Of a stretch of 64,000 bases of DNA, positions 1 through 14,300 are shown one piece after another. A model generated the notes under the pieces. It searched no databases, was not told where the DNA came from, and worked only from the letters and a program-made list of their open reading frames with translations. Source of the stretch: Anodontia alba (taxonomy: Eukaryota > Mollusca > Bivalvia > Lucinida > Lucinidae); contig OZ024827.1 of the NCBI GenBank assembly GCA_964016985.1, forward strand, positions 75,774,953 through 75,838,952, written 5' to 3'. The position numbers and the translations under genes are program-made. Position 1 is the first letter of the stretch. Each line of letters opens with the position of its first letter.

Positions 1-1760
1 AAATGTGAATATTTGCTCATTTGGATGAGAAATATGCAAAACTGTGAAATGCCCAAAATTGACATTTTTTTGCAGGTTCGCGGTCATGAAAATCTTCAAA
101 TTTTTCGACTTTCTGGAAAGGCTTTTAAAATGAAGAAAATCACCACCAGTTGACCACAGGACACTTGAAATGTAAATATTTGCTCATTTGGGTGAAAAAT
201 ATGCGAAAATGTGAAATGCCCAAAAATAACAATTTTTCGCAGGTCCGCGGTCATGAAAATCTTCAATTTTTTCGACTTTCTGGAAAGTCTTTTAAAATGA
301 TGAAAATCACCACGAGATGACCATAGGACACCTGAAATGTGAATATTTGCTCATTTGGATGAGAAATATGCAAAACTGTGAAATGCCCAAAATTGACATT
401 TCTTCGCAGGTCCGCGGTCATGAAAAACTTCAATTTTTTCGACTTTCTGGAAAGACTTTTAAAATGATAAAAATCACCACCAGTTGACCACAGGACACTT
501 GAAATGTAAATATTTGCTCATTTGGGTGAGAAATATGCGAAAATGTGAAATGCCCAAAAATGACAATTTTTCGCAGGTCCGCGGTCATGAAAATTTTCAA
601 TTTTTTTGACTTTCTGGAAAGTCTTTTAAAATGATGAAAATCACCACCAGATGACCACAGGACACTTGAAATGAGAATATTTGCTCATTTGGATGAGAAA
701 TATGCAAAACTGTGAAATGCCCAAAATTGACATTTCTTTGCAGGTCCGCGGTCATGAAAAACTTCAATTTTTTCGACTTTCTGGAAAGACTTTTAAAATG
801 ATGAAAATCACCACCAGTTGACCACAGGACACTTGAAATGTAAATATTTGCTCATTTGGGTGAGAAATATGCGAAAATGTGAAATGCCCAAAAATGACAA
901 TTTTTCGCAGGTCCGCGGTCATGAAAATCTTCAATTTTTTTCGACTTTCTGGAAAGTCTTTTAAAATGATGAAAATCACCACCAGATGACCACAGGACAC
1001 TTGAAATGTGAATATTTGCTCATTTGGATGAGAAATATGCAAAACTGTGAAATGCCCAAAATTGACATTTTTTTGCAGGTTCGCGGTCATGAAAATCTTC
1101 AAATTTTTCGACTTTCTGGAAAGGCTTTTAAAATGCTGAAAATCACCACCAGTTGACCACAGGACACTTGAAATGTAAATATTAGCTCATTTGGGTGAGA
1201 AATATGCGAAAAATGTGAAATGCCCAAAAATGACAATTTTTCGCAGGTCAGCGGTCATGAAAATTTTCAATTTTTTTGACTTTCTGGAAAGTCTTTTAAA
1301 ATGATGAAAATCACCACCAGATGACCACAGGACACTTGAAATGTGAATATTTGCTCATTTGGATGAGAAATATGCAAAACTGTGAAATGCCAAAAATTGA
1401 CATTTCTTCGCAGGTCCGCGGTCATGAAAAACTTCAATTTTTTCGACTTTCTGGAAAGGCTTTCCAAATGATGAAAATCTCCACCAGTTGACCACAGGAC
1501 ACTTGAAATGTAAATATTTGCTCATTTGGGTGAGAAATATGGGAAAATGTGAAATGCCCAAAAATGACAATTTTTCGCAGGTCCGCGGTCATGAAAATCT
1601 TCAATTTTTTCGACTTTCTGAAAAGCCTTTTAAAATGATGAAAATCACCACCAGATGACCACAGGACACTTGAAATGTGAATATTTGCTCATTTGGGTGA
1701 GAAATATGCAAAACTGTGAAATGCCCAAAATTGACATTTTTTTGCAGGTCCGCGGTCATG
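1..1760. repeat. Left-edge dimeric (A/B) satellite zone
   Basis: Two monomer types alternate here, giving a dimer of about 333-337 bp. Type A has GGATGAGAAATATGCAAAAC and a T-tract before GCAG. Type B has GTAAATATTTG, ATGCGAAAATGTG and AATGACAATTTTTCGCAG. Type B starts recur near 171, 504, 839, 1174 and 1509. Most of these monomers have CCACAGGACAC, where core monomers have CCACTGGACAC. The A/B distinction is absent from the core and reappears in the decayed right edge. Confidence 0.85.
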
Positions 1761-2330
1761 AAAATCTTCAAATTTTTCGACTTTCTGGAAAGTCTTTTAA
1801 AATGATGAAAATCACCACCAGATGACCACTGGACACTTGAAATGTGAATATTTGCTCGTTTGGGTGAGAAATATGCAAAACTGTGAAATGCCCAAAATTG
1901 ACATTTTCTTGCAGGTCCGCGGTCATGAAAATCTTCAAATTTTTCGACTTTCTGGAAAGTCTTTTAAAATGATGAGAATCACCACCAGATAAACACCGGA
2001 CACCTGAAATGTGAATATTTGCTCGTTTGGGTGAGAAATATGCAAAACTGTGAAATGCCAAAAACTGACATTTTTTTGCAGGTCCGCGGTCATGAAAATC
2101 TTCAAATTTTTCGACTTTCTGGAAAGTCTTTTAAAATGATGAAAATCACCACCAGATGAACACCGGACACCTGAAATGTGAATATTTGCTCGTTTGGGTG
2201 AGAAATATGCAAAACTGTGAAATGCCCAAAATTGACATTTTTTTGCAGGTCCGCGGTCATGAAAAGCTTCAAATTTTTCGACTTTCTGGAAAGTCTTTTA
2301 AAATGATGAAAATCACCACCAGATGACCAC
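1760..2330. repeat. Left C-type satellite monomers
   Basis: These monomers are marked by GCTCGTTTGGGTGAG and by AGATAAACACCGG (from 1987) followed by AGATGAACACCGG (near 2155). One also has GCCAAAAACTGAC. The same variants in the same order and orientation occur near 19,059-19,560, so the uniform core is bracketed by a direct repeat of this block. Confidence 0.85.
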
Positions 2331-5300
2331 TGGACACTTGAAATGTAAATATTTGCTCATTTGGGTGAGAAATATGCAAAACTGTGAAATGCCCAAAATT
2401 GACATTTTTTTGCAGGTCCGCGGTCATGAAAATCTTCAAATTTTTCGACTTTCTGGAAAGTCTTTTAAAATGATGAAAATCACCACCAGATGACCACTGG
2501 ACACTTGAAATGTGAATATTTGCTCATTTGGGTGAGAAATATGCAAAACTGTGAAATGCCCAAAATTGACATTTTTTTGCAGGTCCGCGGTCATGAAAAT
2601 CTTCAAATTTTTCGACTGTCTGGAAAGGCTTTTAAAATGATGAAAATCACCACCAGATGACCACTGGACACTTGAAATGTGAATATTTGCTCATTTGGGT
2701 GAGAAATATGCAAAACTGTGAAATGCCCAAAATTGACATTTTTTTGCAGGTCCACGGTCATGAAAATCTTCAAATTTTTCGACTTTCTGGAAAGTCTTTT
2801 AAAATGATGAAAATCACCACCAGATGACCACTGGACACTTGAAATGTGAATATTTGCTCATTTGGGTGAGAAATATGCAAAACTGTGAAATGCCTAAAAT
2901 TGACATTTTTTTGCAGGTTCGCGGTCATGAAAATCTTCAAATTTTTCGACTTTCTGGAAAGTCTTTTAAAATGATGAAAATCACCACCAGATGACCACTG
3001 GACACTTGAAATGTGAATATTTGCTCATTTGGGTGAGAAATATGCAAAACTGTGAAATGCCCAAAATTGACATTTTTTTGCAGGTCCGCGGTCATGAAAA
3101 TCTTCAAATTTTTCGACTTTCTGGAAAGTCTTTTAAAATGATGAAAATCACCACCAGATGACCACTGGACACTTGAAATGTAAATATTTGCTCATTTGGG
3201 TGAGAAATATACAAAACTGTGAAATGGCTAAAATTGACATTTTTTTGCAGGTCCGCGGTCATGAAAATCTTCAAATTTTTCGACTTTCTGGAAAGTCTTT
3301 TAAAATGATGAAAATCACCACCAGATGACCACTGGACACTTGAAATGTGAATATTTGCTCGTTTGGGTGAGAAATTTGCAAAACTGTGAAATGCCCAAAA
3401 TTGACATTTTTTTGCAGGTCCGCGGTCATGAAAATCTTCAAATTTTTCGACTTTCTGGAGTCTTTTAAAATGATGAAAATCACCACCAGATGACCACTGG
3501 ACACTTGAAATGTGAATATTTGCTCATTTGGGTGAGAAATATGCAAAACTGTGAAATGCCCAAAATTGACATTTTTTTGCAGGTCCGAGGTCATGAAAAT
3601 CTTCAAATTTTTCGACTTTCTGGAAAGTCTTTTAAAATGATGAAAATCACCACCAGATGACCACTGGACACTTGAAATGTGAATATTTGCTCATTTGGGT
3701 GAGAAATATGCAAAACTGTGAAATGCCCAAAATTGACATTTTTTTGCAGGTCCGAGGTCATGAAAATCTTCAAATTTTTTGACTTTCTGGAAAGTCTTTT
3801 AAAATGATGAAAATCACCACCAGATGACCACTGGACACTTGAAATGTGAATATTTGCTCATTTGGGTGAGAAATATGCAAAACTGTGAAATGCCCAAAAT
3901 TGACTTTTTTTTTTGCAGGTCCGCGGTCATGAAAATCTTCAAATTTTTTGACTTTCTGGAAAGTCTTTTAAAATGATGAAAATCACCACCAGATGACCAC
4001 TGGACACTTGAAATGTGAATATTTGCTCATTTGGGTGAGAAGTATGCAGAACTGTGAAATGCCCAAAATTGACATTTTTTTGCAGGTCCGCGGTCATGAA
4101 AAGCTTCAAATTTTTCGACTTTCTGGAAAGTCTTTTAAAATGATGAAAATCACCACCAGATGACCACTGGACACTTCAAATGTGAATATTTGCTCATTTG
4201 GGTGAGAAATATGCAAAACTGTGAAATGCCCAAAATTGACATTTTTTTGCAGGTCCGCGGTCATGAAAATCTTCAAATTTTTCGACTTTCTGGAAAGTCT
4301 TCTAAAATGATGAAAATCGCCACCACATGACCACTGGACACTTGAAATGTGAATATTTGCTCATTTGGTTGAGAAATATGCAAAACTGTGAAATGCCCAA
4401 AATTGACATTTTTTTGCAGGTCCGCGGTCATGAAAATCTTCAAATTTTTCGACTTTCTGGGAAGTCTTTTAAAATGATGAAAATCACCACCAGATGACCA
4501 CTGGACACTTGAAATGTGAATATTTGCTCATTTGGGTGAGAAATATGCAAAACTGTGAAATGCCCAAAATTGACATTTTTTTTGCAGGTCCGCGGTCATG
4601 AAAATCTTCAAATTTTTCGACTTTCTGGAAAGTCTTTTAAAATGATGAAAATCACCACCAGATGACCACTGGACACTTGAAATGTGAATATTTGCTCATT
4701 TGGGTGAGAAATATGCAAAACTGTGAAATGCCCAAAATTGACATTTTTTGCAGGTCCGCGGTCATGAAAATCTTCAAATTTTTTGACTTTCTGGAAAGTC
4801 TTTTAAAATGATGAAAATCACCACCAGATGACCACTGGACACTTGAAATGTGAATATTTGCTCATTTGGGTGAGAAATATGCAAAACTGTGAAATGCCCA
4901 AAATTGACATTTTTTTGCAGGTCAGCGGTCATGAAAATCTTCAAATTTTTCGACTTTCTGGAAAGTCTTTTAAAATGATGAAAATCACCATCAGATGACC
5001 ACTGGACACTTGAACTGTGAATATTTGCTCATTTGGGTGAGAAATATGCAAAACTGTGAAATGCCCAAAATTGACATTTTTTTGCAGGTCCGAGGTCATG
5101 AAAATCTTCAAATTTTTCGACTTTCTGGAAAGTCTTTTAAAATGATGAAAATCACCACCAGATGACCACTGGACACTTGAAATGTGAATATTTGCTCATT
5201 TGGGTGAGAAATATGCAAAACTGTGAAATGCCCAAAATTGACATTTTTTTTGCAGGTCCGTGGTCATGAATATCTTCAAATTTTTCGACTTTCAAGAAAG

Positions 5301-8300
5301 TCTTTTAAAATGATGAAAATCACCACCAGATGACCACTGGACACTTGAAATGTGAATATTTGCTCATTTGGGTGAGAAATATGCAAAACTGTGAAATGCC
5401 CAAAATTGACATTTTTTTGCAGGTCCATGGTCATGAAAATCTTCAAATTTTTCGACTTTCTGGAAAGTCTTTTAAAATGATGAAAATCACCACCAGATGA
5501 CCACTGGACACTTGAAATGTGAATATTTGCTCATTTGGGTGAGAAATATGCAAAACTGTGAAATGCCCAAAATTGACATTTTTTTGCAGGTCCGCGGTCA
5601 TGAAAATCTTCAAATTTTTCGACTTTCTGGAAAGTCTTTTAAAATGATGAAAATCACCATCAGATGACCACTGGACACTTCAAATGTGAATATTTGCTCA
5701 TTTGGGTGAGAAATATGCAAAACTGTGAAATGCCCAAAATTGACATTTTTTTGCAGGTCCGCGGTCATGAAAATCTTCAAATTTTTCGACTTTCTGGAAA
5801 GTCTTCTAAAATGATGAAAATCGCCACCACATGACCACTGGACACTTGAAATGTGAATATTTGCTCATTTGGGTGAGAAATATGCAAAACTGTGAAATGC
5901 CCAAAATTGACATTTTTTTGCAGGTCCGCGGTCATGAAAATCTTCAAATTTTTCGACTTTCTGGAAAGTCTTTTAAAATGATGAAAATCACCACCAGATG
6001 ACCACTGGACACTTGAAATGTGAATATTTGCTCATTTGGGTGAGAAATATGCAAAACTGTGAAATGTCCAAAATTGACATTTTTTTTGCAGGTCCGCGGT
6101 CATGGAAATCTTCAAATTTTTCGACTTTCTGGAAAGTCTTTTAAAATGATGAAAATCACCACCAGATGACCACTGGACACTTGAAATGTGAATATTTGCT
6201 CATTTGGGTGAGAAATATGCAAAACTGTGAAATGCCCAAAATTGACATTTTTTTGCAGGTCCGCGGTCATGAAAATTTTCAAATTTTTCGACTTTCTGGA
6301 AAGTCTTTTAAAATGATGAAAATCACCACCAGATGACCACTGGACACTTGAAATGTGAATATTTGCTCATTTGGGTGAGAAATATGCAAAACTGTGAAAT
6401 GCCCAAAATTGACATTTTTTTGCAGGTCCTCGGTCATGAAAATCTTCAAATTTTTCGACTTTCTGGAAAGTCTTTTAAAATGATGAAAATCACCACCAGA
6501 TGACCACTGGACACTTGAAATGTGAATATTTGCTCATTTGGGTGAGAAATATGCAAAACTGTGAAATGCCCAAAATTGGCATTTTTTTTGCAGGTCCGCG
6601 GTCATGAAAATCTTCAAATTTTTCGACTTTCTGGAAAGTCTTTTAAAATGATGAAAATCACCACCAGATGACCACTGGACACTTGAAATGTGAATATTTG
6701 CTCATTTGGGTGAGAAATATGCAAAACTGTGAAATGCCAAAAATTGACATTTTTTTGCAGGTCCGTGGTCATGAAAATCTTCAAATTTTTCGACTTTCTG
6801 GAAAGTCTTTTAAAATGATGAAAATCACCACCAGATGACCACTGGACACTTGAAATGTGAATATTTGCTCATTTGGGTTAGAAATATGCAAAACTGTGAA
6901 ATGCCCAAAATTGACATTTTTTTGCAGGTCCGCGGTCATGAAAATCTTCAAATTTTTCGACTTTCTGGAAAGTCTTTTAAAATGATGAAAATCACCACCA
7001 GATGACCACTGGACACTTGAAATGTGAATATTTGCTCATTTGGGTGAGAAATATGCAAAACTGTGAAATGCCCAAAATTGACATTTTTTTGCAGGTCCGC
7101 GGTCATGAAAATCTTCAAATTTTTCGACTTTCTGGAAAGTCTTTTAAAATGATGAAAATCACCACCAGATGACCACTGGACACTTGAAATGTGAATATTT
7201 GCTCATTTGGGTGAGAAATATGCAAAACTGTGAAATGCCCAAAATTGACATTTTTTTGCAGGTCAGCGGTCATGAAAATCTTCAAATTTTTCGACTTTCT
7301 GGAAAGTCTTTTAAAATGATGAAAATCACCATCAGATGACCACTGGACACTTGAAATGTGAATATTTGCTCATTTGGGTGAGAAATATGCAAAACTGTGA
7401 AATGCCCAAAATTGACATTTTTTTGCATTTGCAGGTCCGCGGTCATGAAAATCTTCAAATTTTTCGACTTTCTGGAAAGTCTTTTAAAATGATGAAAATC
7501 ACCACCAGATGACCACTGGACACTTGAAATGTGAATATTTGCTCATTTGGGTGAGAAATATGCAAAACTGTGAAATGCCCAAAATTGACATTTTTTTGCA
7601 GGTCCGCGGTCATGAAAATCTTCAAATTTTTCGACTTTCTGGAAAGTCTTTTAAAATGATGAAAATCACCACCAGATGACCACTGGACACTTGAAATGTG
7701 AATATTTGCTCATTTGGGTGAGAAATATGCAAAACTGTGAAATGCCCAAAATTGACATTTTTTTGCAGGTCCGCGGTCATGAAAATCTTCAAATTTTTCG
7801 ACTTTCTGGAAAGTCTTTTAAAATGATGAAAATCACCACCAGATGACCACTGGACACTTGAAATGTGAATATTTGCTCATTTGGGTGAGAAATATGCAAA
7901 ACTGTGAAATGCCCAAAATTGACATTTTTTTGCAGGTCCGAGGTCATGAAAATCTTCAAATTTTTCGACTTTCTGGAAAGTCTTTTAAAATGATGAAAAT
8001 CACCACCAGATGACCACTGGACACTTGAAATGTGAATATTTGCTCATTTGGGTGAGAAATATGCAAAACTGCGAAATGCCCAAAATTGACATTTTTTTGC
8101 AGGTCCGCGGTCATGAAAATCTTCAAATTTTTCGACTTTCTGGAAAGTCTTTTAAAATGATGAAAATCACCACCAGATGACCACTGGACACTTGAAATGT
8201 GAATATTTGCTCATTTGGGTGAGAAATATGCAAAACTGTGAAATGCCCAAAATTGACATTTTTTTGCAGGTCCGAGGTCATGAAAATCTTCAAATTTTTC

Positions 8301-11300
8301 GACTTTCTGGAAAGTCTTTTAAAATGATGAAAATCACCACCAGATGACCACTGGACACTTGAAATGTGAATATTTGCTCATTTGGGTGAGAAATATGCAA
8401 AACTGTGAAATGCCCAAAATTGACATTTTTTTTGCAGGTCCGCGGTCATGAAAATCTTCAAATTTTTCGACTTTCTGGAAAGTCTTTTAAAATGATGAAA
8501 ATCACCACCAGATGAACACTGGACACTTGAAATGTGAATATTTGCTCATTTGGGTGAGAAATATGCTAAACTGTGAAATGCCCAAAATTGACATTTTTTT
8601 GCAGGTCCACGGTCATGAAAATCTTCAAATTTTTCGACTTTCTGGAAAGTCTTTTAAAATGATGAAAATCACCACCAGATGACCACTGAACACTTGAAAT
8701 GTGAATATTTGCTCATTTGGGTGAGAAATATGCAAAACTGTGAAATGCCCAAAATTGACATTTTTTTGCAGGTCCGCGGTCATGAAAATCTTCAAATTTT
8801 TCGACTTTCTGGAAAGTCTTTTAAAATGATGAAAATCACCACCAGATGACCACTGGACACTTGAAATGTGAATATTTGCTCATTTGGGTGAGAAATATGC
8901 AAAACTGTGAAATGCCCAAAATTGACATTTTTTTGCAGGTCCGCGGTCATGAAAATCTTCAAATTTTTCGACTTTCTGGAAAGTCTTTTAAAATGATGAA
9001 AATCACCACCAGATGACCACTGGACACTTGAAATGTGAATATTTGCTCAATTGGGTGAGAAATATGCAAAACTGTGAAATGCCCAAAATTGACATTTTTT
9101 TGCAGGTCCGCGGTCATGAAAATCTTCAAATTTTTCGACTTTCTGGAAAGTCTTTTAAAATGATGAAAATCACCACCAGATGACCACTAGACACTTGAAA
9201 TGTGAATATTTGCTCATTTGGGTGAGAAATATGCAAAACTGTGAAATGCCCAAAATTGACATTTTTTTGCAGGTCCTCGGTCATGAAAATCTTCAAATTT
9301 TTCGACTTTCTGGAAAGTCTTTTAAAATGATGAAAATCACCACCAGATGACCACTGGACACTTGAAATGTGAATATTTGCTCATTTGGGTGAGAAATATG
9401 CAAAACTGTGAAATGCCCAAAATTGACATTTTTTTTGCAGGTCCGCGGTCATGAAAATCTTCAAATTTTTCGACTTTCTGGAAAGTCTTTTAAAATGATG
9501 AAAATCACCACCAGATGACCACTGGACACTTGAAATGTGAATATTTGCTCATTTGGGTGAGAAATATGCAAAACTGTGAAATGCCCAAAATTGACATTTT
9601 TTTGCAGGTCCATGGTCATGAAAATCTTCAAATTTTTCGACTTTCTGGAAAGTCTTTTAAAATGATGAAAATCACCACCAGATGACCACTGGACACTTGA
9701 AATGTGAATATTTGCTCATTTGGGTGAGAAATATGCAAAACTGTGAAATGCCCAAAATTGACATTTTTTTGCAGGTCCGCGGTCATGAAAATCTTCAAAT
9801 TTTTCGACTTTCCGGAAAGTCTTTTAAAATGATGAAAATCACCACCAGATGACCACTGGACACTTGAAATGTGAATATTTGCTCATTTGGGTGAGAAATA
9901 TGCAAAACTGTGAAATGCCCAAAATTGACATTTTTTTGCAGGTCCGCGGTCATGAAAATCTTCAAATTTTTCGACTTTCTGGAAAGTCTTTTAAAATGAT
10001 GAAAATCACCACCAGATGACCACTGGACACTTGAAATGTGAATATTTGCTCATTTGGGTGAGAAATATGCAAAACTGTGAAATGCCTAAAATTGACATTT
10101 TTTTGCAGGTCCGCGGTCATGAAAATCTTCAAATTTTTCGACTTTCTGGAAAGTCTTTTAAAATGATGAAAATCACCACCAGATGACCACTGGACACTTG
10201 AAATGTGAATATTTGCTCATTTGGGTGAGAAATATGCAAAACTGTGAAATGCCCAAAATTGACATTTTTTTGCAGGTCCACGGTCATGAAAATCTTCAAA
10301 TTTTTCGACTTTCTGAAAAGTCTTTTAAAATGATGAAAATCACCACCAGATGACCACTGGACACTTGAAATGTGAATATTTGCTCATCTGGGTGAGAAAT
10401 ATGCAAAACTGTGAAATGCCCAAAATTGACATTTTTTTGCAGGTCCGCGGTCATGAAAATCTTCAAATTTTTCGACTTTCTGGAAAGTATTTTAAAATGA
10501 TGAAAATCACCACCAGATGACCACTGGACACTTGAAATGTGAATATTTGCTCATTTGGGTGAGAAATATGCAAAACTGTGAAATGCCCAAAATTGACATT
10601 TTTTTGCAGGTCCGAGGTCATGAAAATCTTCAAATTTTTCGACTTTCTGGAAAGTCTTTTAAAATGATGAAAATCACCACCAGATGACCACTGGACACTT
10701 GAAATGTGAATATTTGCTCATTTGGGTGAGAAATATGCAAAACTGTGAAATGCCCAAAATTGACATTTTTTTGCAGGTCCGCGGTCATGAAAATCTTCAA
10801 ATTTTTCGACTTTCTGGAAAGTCTTTTAAAATGATGAAAATCACCACCAGATGACCACTGGACACTTGAAATGTGAATATTTGCTCATTTGGGTGAGAAA
10901 TATGCAAAACTGTGAAATGCCCAAAATTGACATTTTTTTGCAGGTCCACGGTCATGAAAATCTTCAAATTTTTCGACTTTCTGGAAAGTCTTTTAAAATG
11001 ATGAAAATCACCACCAGATGACCACTGGACACTTGAAATGTGAATATTTGCTCATTTGGGTGAGAAATATGCAAAACTGTGAAATGCCCAAAATTGACAT
11101 TTTTTTGCAGGTCCGCGGTCATGAAAATCTTCAAATTTTTTGACTTTCTGGAAAGTCTTTTAAAATGATGAAAATCACCACCAGATGACCACTGGACACT
11201 TGAAATGTGAATATTTGCTCATTTGGGTGAGAAATATGCAAAACTGTGAATGCCCAAAATTGTCTTTTTTTTTTGCAGGTCCGCGGTCATGAAAATCTTC

Positions 11301-14300
11301 AAATTTTTTGACTTTCTGGAAAGTCTTTTAAAATGATGAAAATCACCACCAGATGACCACTGGACACTTGAAATGTGAATATTTGCTCATTTGGGTGAGA
11401 AATATGCAAAACTGTGAAATGCCTAAAATTGACATTTTTTTGCAGGTCCGCGGTCATGAAAATCTTCAAATTTTTCGACTTTCTGGAAAGTCTTTTAAAA
11501 TGATGAAAATCACCACCAGATGACCACTGGACACTTGAAATGTGAATATTTGCTCATTTGGGTGAGAAATATGCAAAACTGTGAAATGCCCAAAATTGAC
11601 ATTTTTTTGCAGGTCCGCGGTCATGAAAATCTTCAAATTTTTCGACTTTCTGGAAAGTCTTTTAAAATGATAAAAATCACCACCAGATGACCACTGGACA
11701 CTTGAAATGTGAATATTTGCTCATTTGGGTGAGAAATATGCAAAACTGTGAATGCCCAAAATTGTCTTTTTTTTTTGCAGGTCCGCGGTCATGAAAATCT
11801 TCAAATTTTTTGACTTTCTGGAAAGTCTTTTAAAATGATGAAAATCACCACCAGATGACCACTGGACACTTGAAATGTGAATATTTGCTCATTTGGGTGA
11901 GAAATATGCAAAACTGTGAAATGCCCAAAATTGACATTTTTTTGCAGGTCCGCGGTCATGAAAATCTTCAAATTTTTCGACTTTCTGGAAAGTCTTTTAA
12001 AATGATGAAAATCACCACCAGATGACCACTGGACACTTGAAATGTGAATATTTGCTCATTTGGGTGAGAAATATGCAAAACTGTGAAATGCACAAAATTG
12101 ACATTTTTTTGCAGGTCCGCGGTCATGAAAATCTTCAAATTTTTCGACTTTCTGGAAAGTCTTTTAAAATGATAAAAATCACCACCAGATGACCACTGGA
12201 CACTTGAAATGTGAATATTTGCTCATTTGGGTGAGAAATATGCAAAACTGTGAAATGCCCAAAATTGACATTTTTTTGCAGGTCCGCGGTCATGAAAATC
12301 TTCAAATTTTTCGACTTTCTGGAAAGTCTTTTAAAATGATGAAAATCACCACCAGATGACCACTGGACACTTGAAATGTGAATATTTGCTCATTTGGGTG
12401 AGAAATATGCAAAACTGTGAAATGCCCAAAATTGACATTTTTTTGCAGGTCCGCGGTCATGAAAATCTTCAAATTTTTCGACTTTCTGGAAAGTCTTTTA
12501 AAATGATGAAAATCACCACCAGATGACCACTGGACACTTGAAATGTGAATATTTGCTCATTTGGGTGAGAAATATGCAAAACTGTGAAATGCCCAAAATT
12601 GACATTTTTTTGCAGGTCCACGGTCATGAAAATCTTCAAATTTTTCGACTTTCTGGAAAGTCTTTTAAAATGATGAAAATCACCACCAGATGACCACTGG
12701 ACACTTGAAATGTGAATATTTGCTCATTTGGGTGAGAAATATGCAAAACTGTGAAATGCCCAAAATTGACATTTTTTTTGCAGGTCCGCGGTCATGAAAA
12801 TCTTCAAATTTTTCGACTTTCTGGAAAGTCTTTTAAAATGATGAAAATCACCACCAGATGACCACTGGACACTTGAAATGCGAATATTTGCTCATTTGGG
12901 TGAGAAATATGCAAAACTGTGAAATGCCCAAAATTGACAATTTTTGCAGGTCCGCGGTCATGAAAATCTTCAAATTTTTCGACTTTCTGGAAAGTCTTTT
13001 AAAATGATGAAAATCACCACCAGATGACCACTGGACACTTGAAATGTGAATATTTGCTCATTTGGGTGAGAAATATGCAAAACTGTGAAATGCCCAAAAT
13101 TGACATTTTTTTGCAGGTCCGCGGTCATGAAAATCTTCAAATTTTTCGACTTTCTGGAAAGTCTTTTAAAATGATGAAAATCACCACCAGATGACCACTG
13201 GACACTTGAAATGTGAATATTTGCTCATTTGGGTGAGAAATATGCAAAACTGTGAAATGCCCAAAATTGACATTTTTTTGCAGGTCCGAGGTCATGAAAA
13301 TCTTCAAATTTTTCGACTTTCTGGAAAGTCTTTTAAAATGATGAAAATCACCACCAGATGACCACTGGACACTTGAAATGTGAATATTTGCTCATTTGGG
13401 TGAGAAATATGCAAAATTGTGAAATGCCCAAAATTGACATTTTTTTTGCAGGTCCGCGGTCATGAAAATCTTCAAATTTTTCGACTTTCTGGAAAGTCTT
13501 TTAAATGATGAAAATCACCACCAGATGACCACTGGACACTTGAAATGTGAATATTTGCTCATTTGGGTGAGAAATATGCAAAACTGTGAAATGCCCAAAA
13601 TTGACATTTTTTTGCAGGTCCGCGGTCATGAAAATCTTCAAATTTTTCGACTTTCTGGAAAGTCTTTTAAAATGATGAAAATCACCACCAGATGACCACT
13701 GGACACTTGAAATGTGAATATTTGCTCATTTGGGTGAGAAATATGCAAAACTGTGAAATGCCCAAAATTGACATTTTTTTGCAGGTCCGCGGTCATGAAA
13801 ATCTTCAAATTTTTCGACTTTCTGGAAAGTCTTTTAAAATGATGAAAATCACCACCAGATGACCACTGGACACTTGAAATGTGAATATTTGCTCATTTGG
13901 GTGAGAAATATGCAAAACTGTGAAATGCCCAAAATTGACATTTTTTTGCAAGTCCGCGGTCATGAAAATCTTCAAATTTTTCGACTTTCTGGAAAGTCTT
14001 TTAAAATGATGAAAATCACCACCAGATGACCACTGGACACTTGAAATGTGAATATTTGCTCATTTGGGTGAGAAATATGCAAAACTGTGAAATGCCCAAA
14101 ATTGACATTTTTTTGCAGGTCCGAGGTCATGAAAATCTTCAAATTTTTTGACTTTCTGGAAAGTCTTTTAAAATGATGAAAATCACCACCAGATGACCAC
14201 TGGACACTTGAAATGTGAATATTTGCTCATTTGGGTGAGAAATATGCAAAACTGTGAAATGCCCAAAATTGACATTTTTTTGCAGGTCCGCGGTCATGAA

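Noticed and set aside
764..3606. Minus-strand ORFs of 66-112 codons (FMTADLQKNVNFGHF type) in the satellite
   Set aside because: They arise because each 167-bp monomer leaves one frame open for a unit; the frame rotates between monomers and no start, stop or codon bias is conserved.
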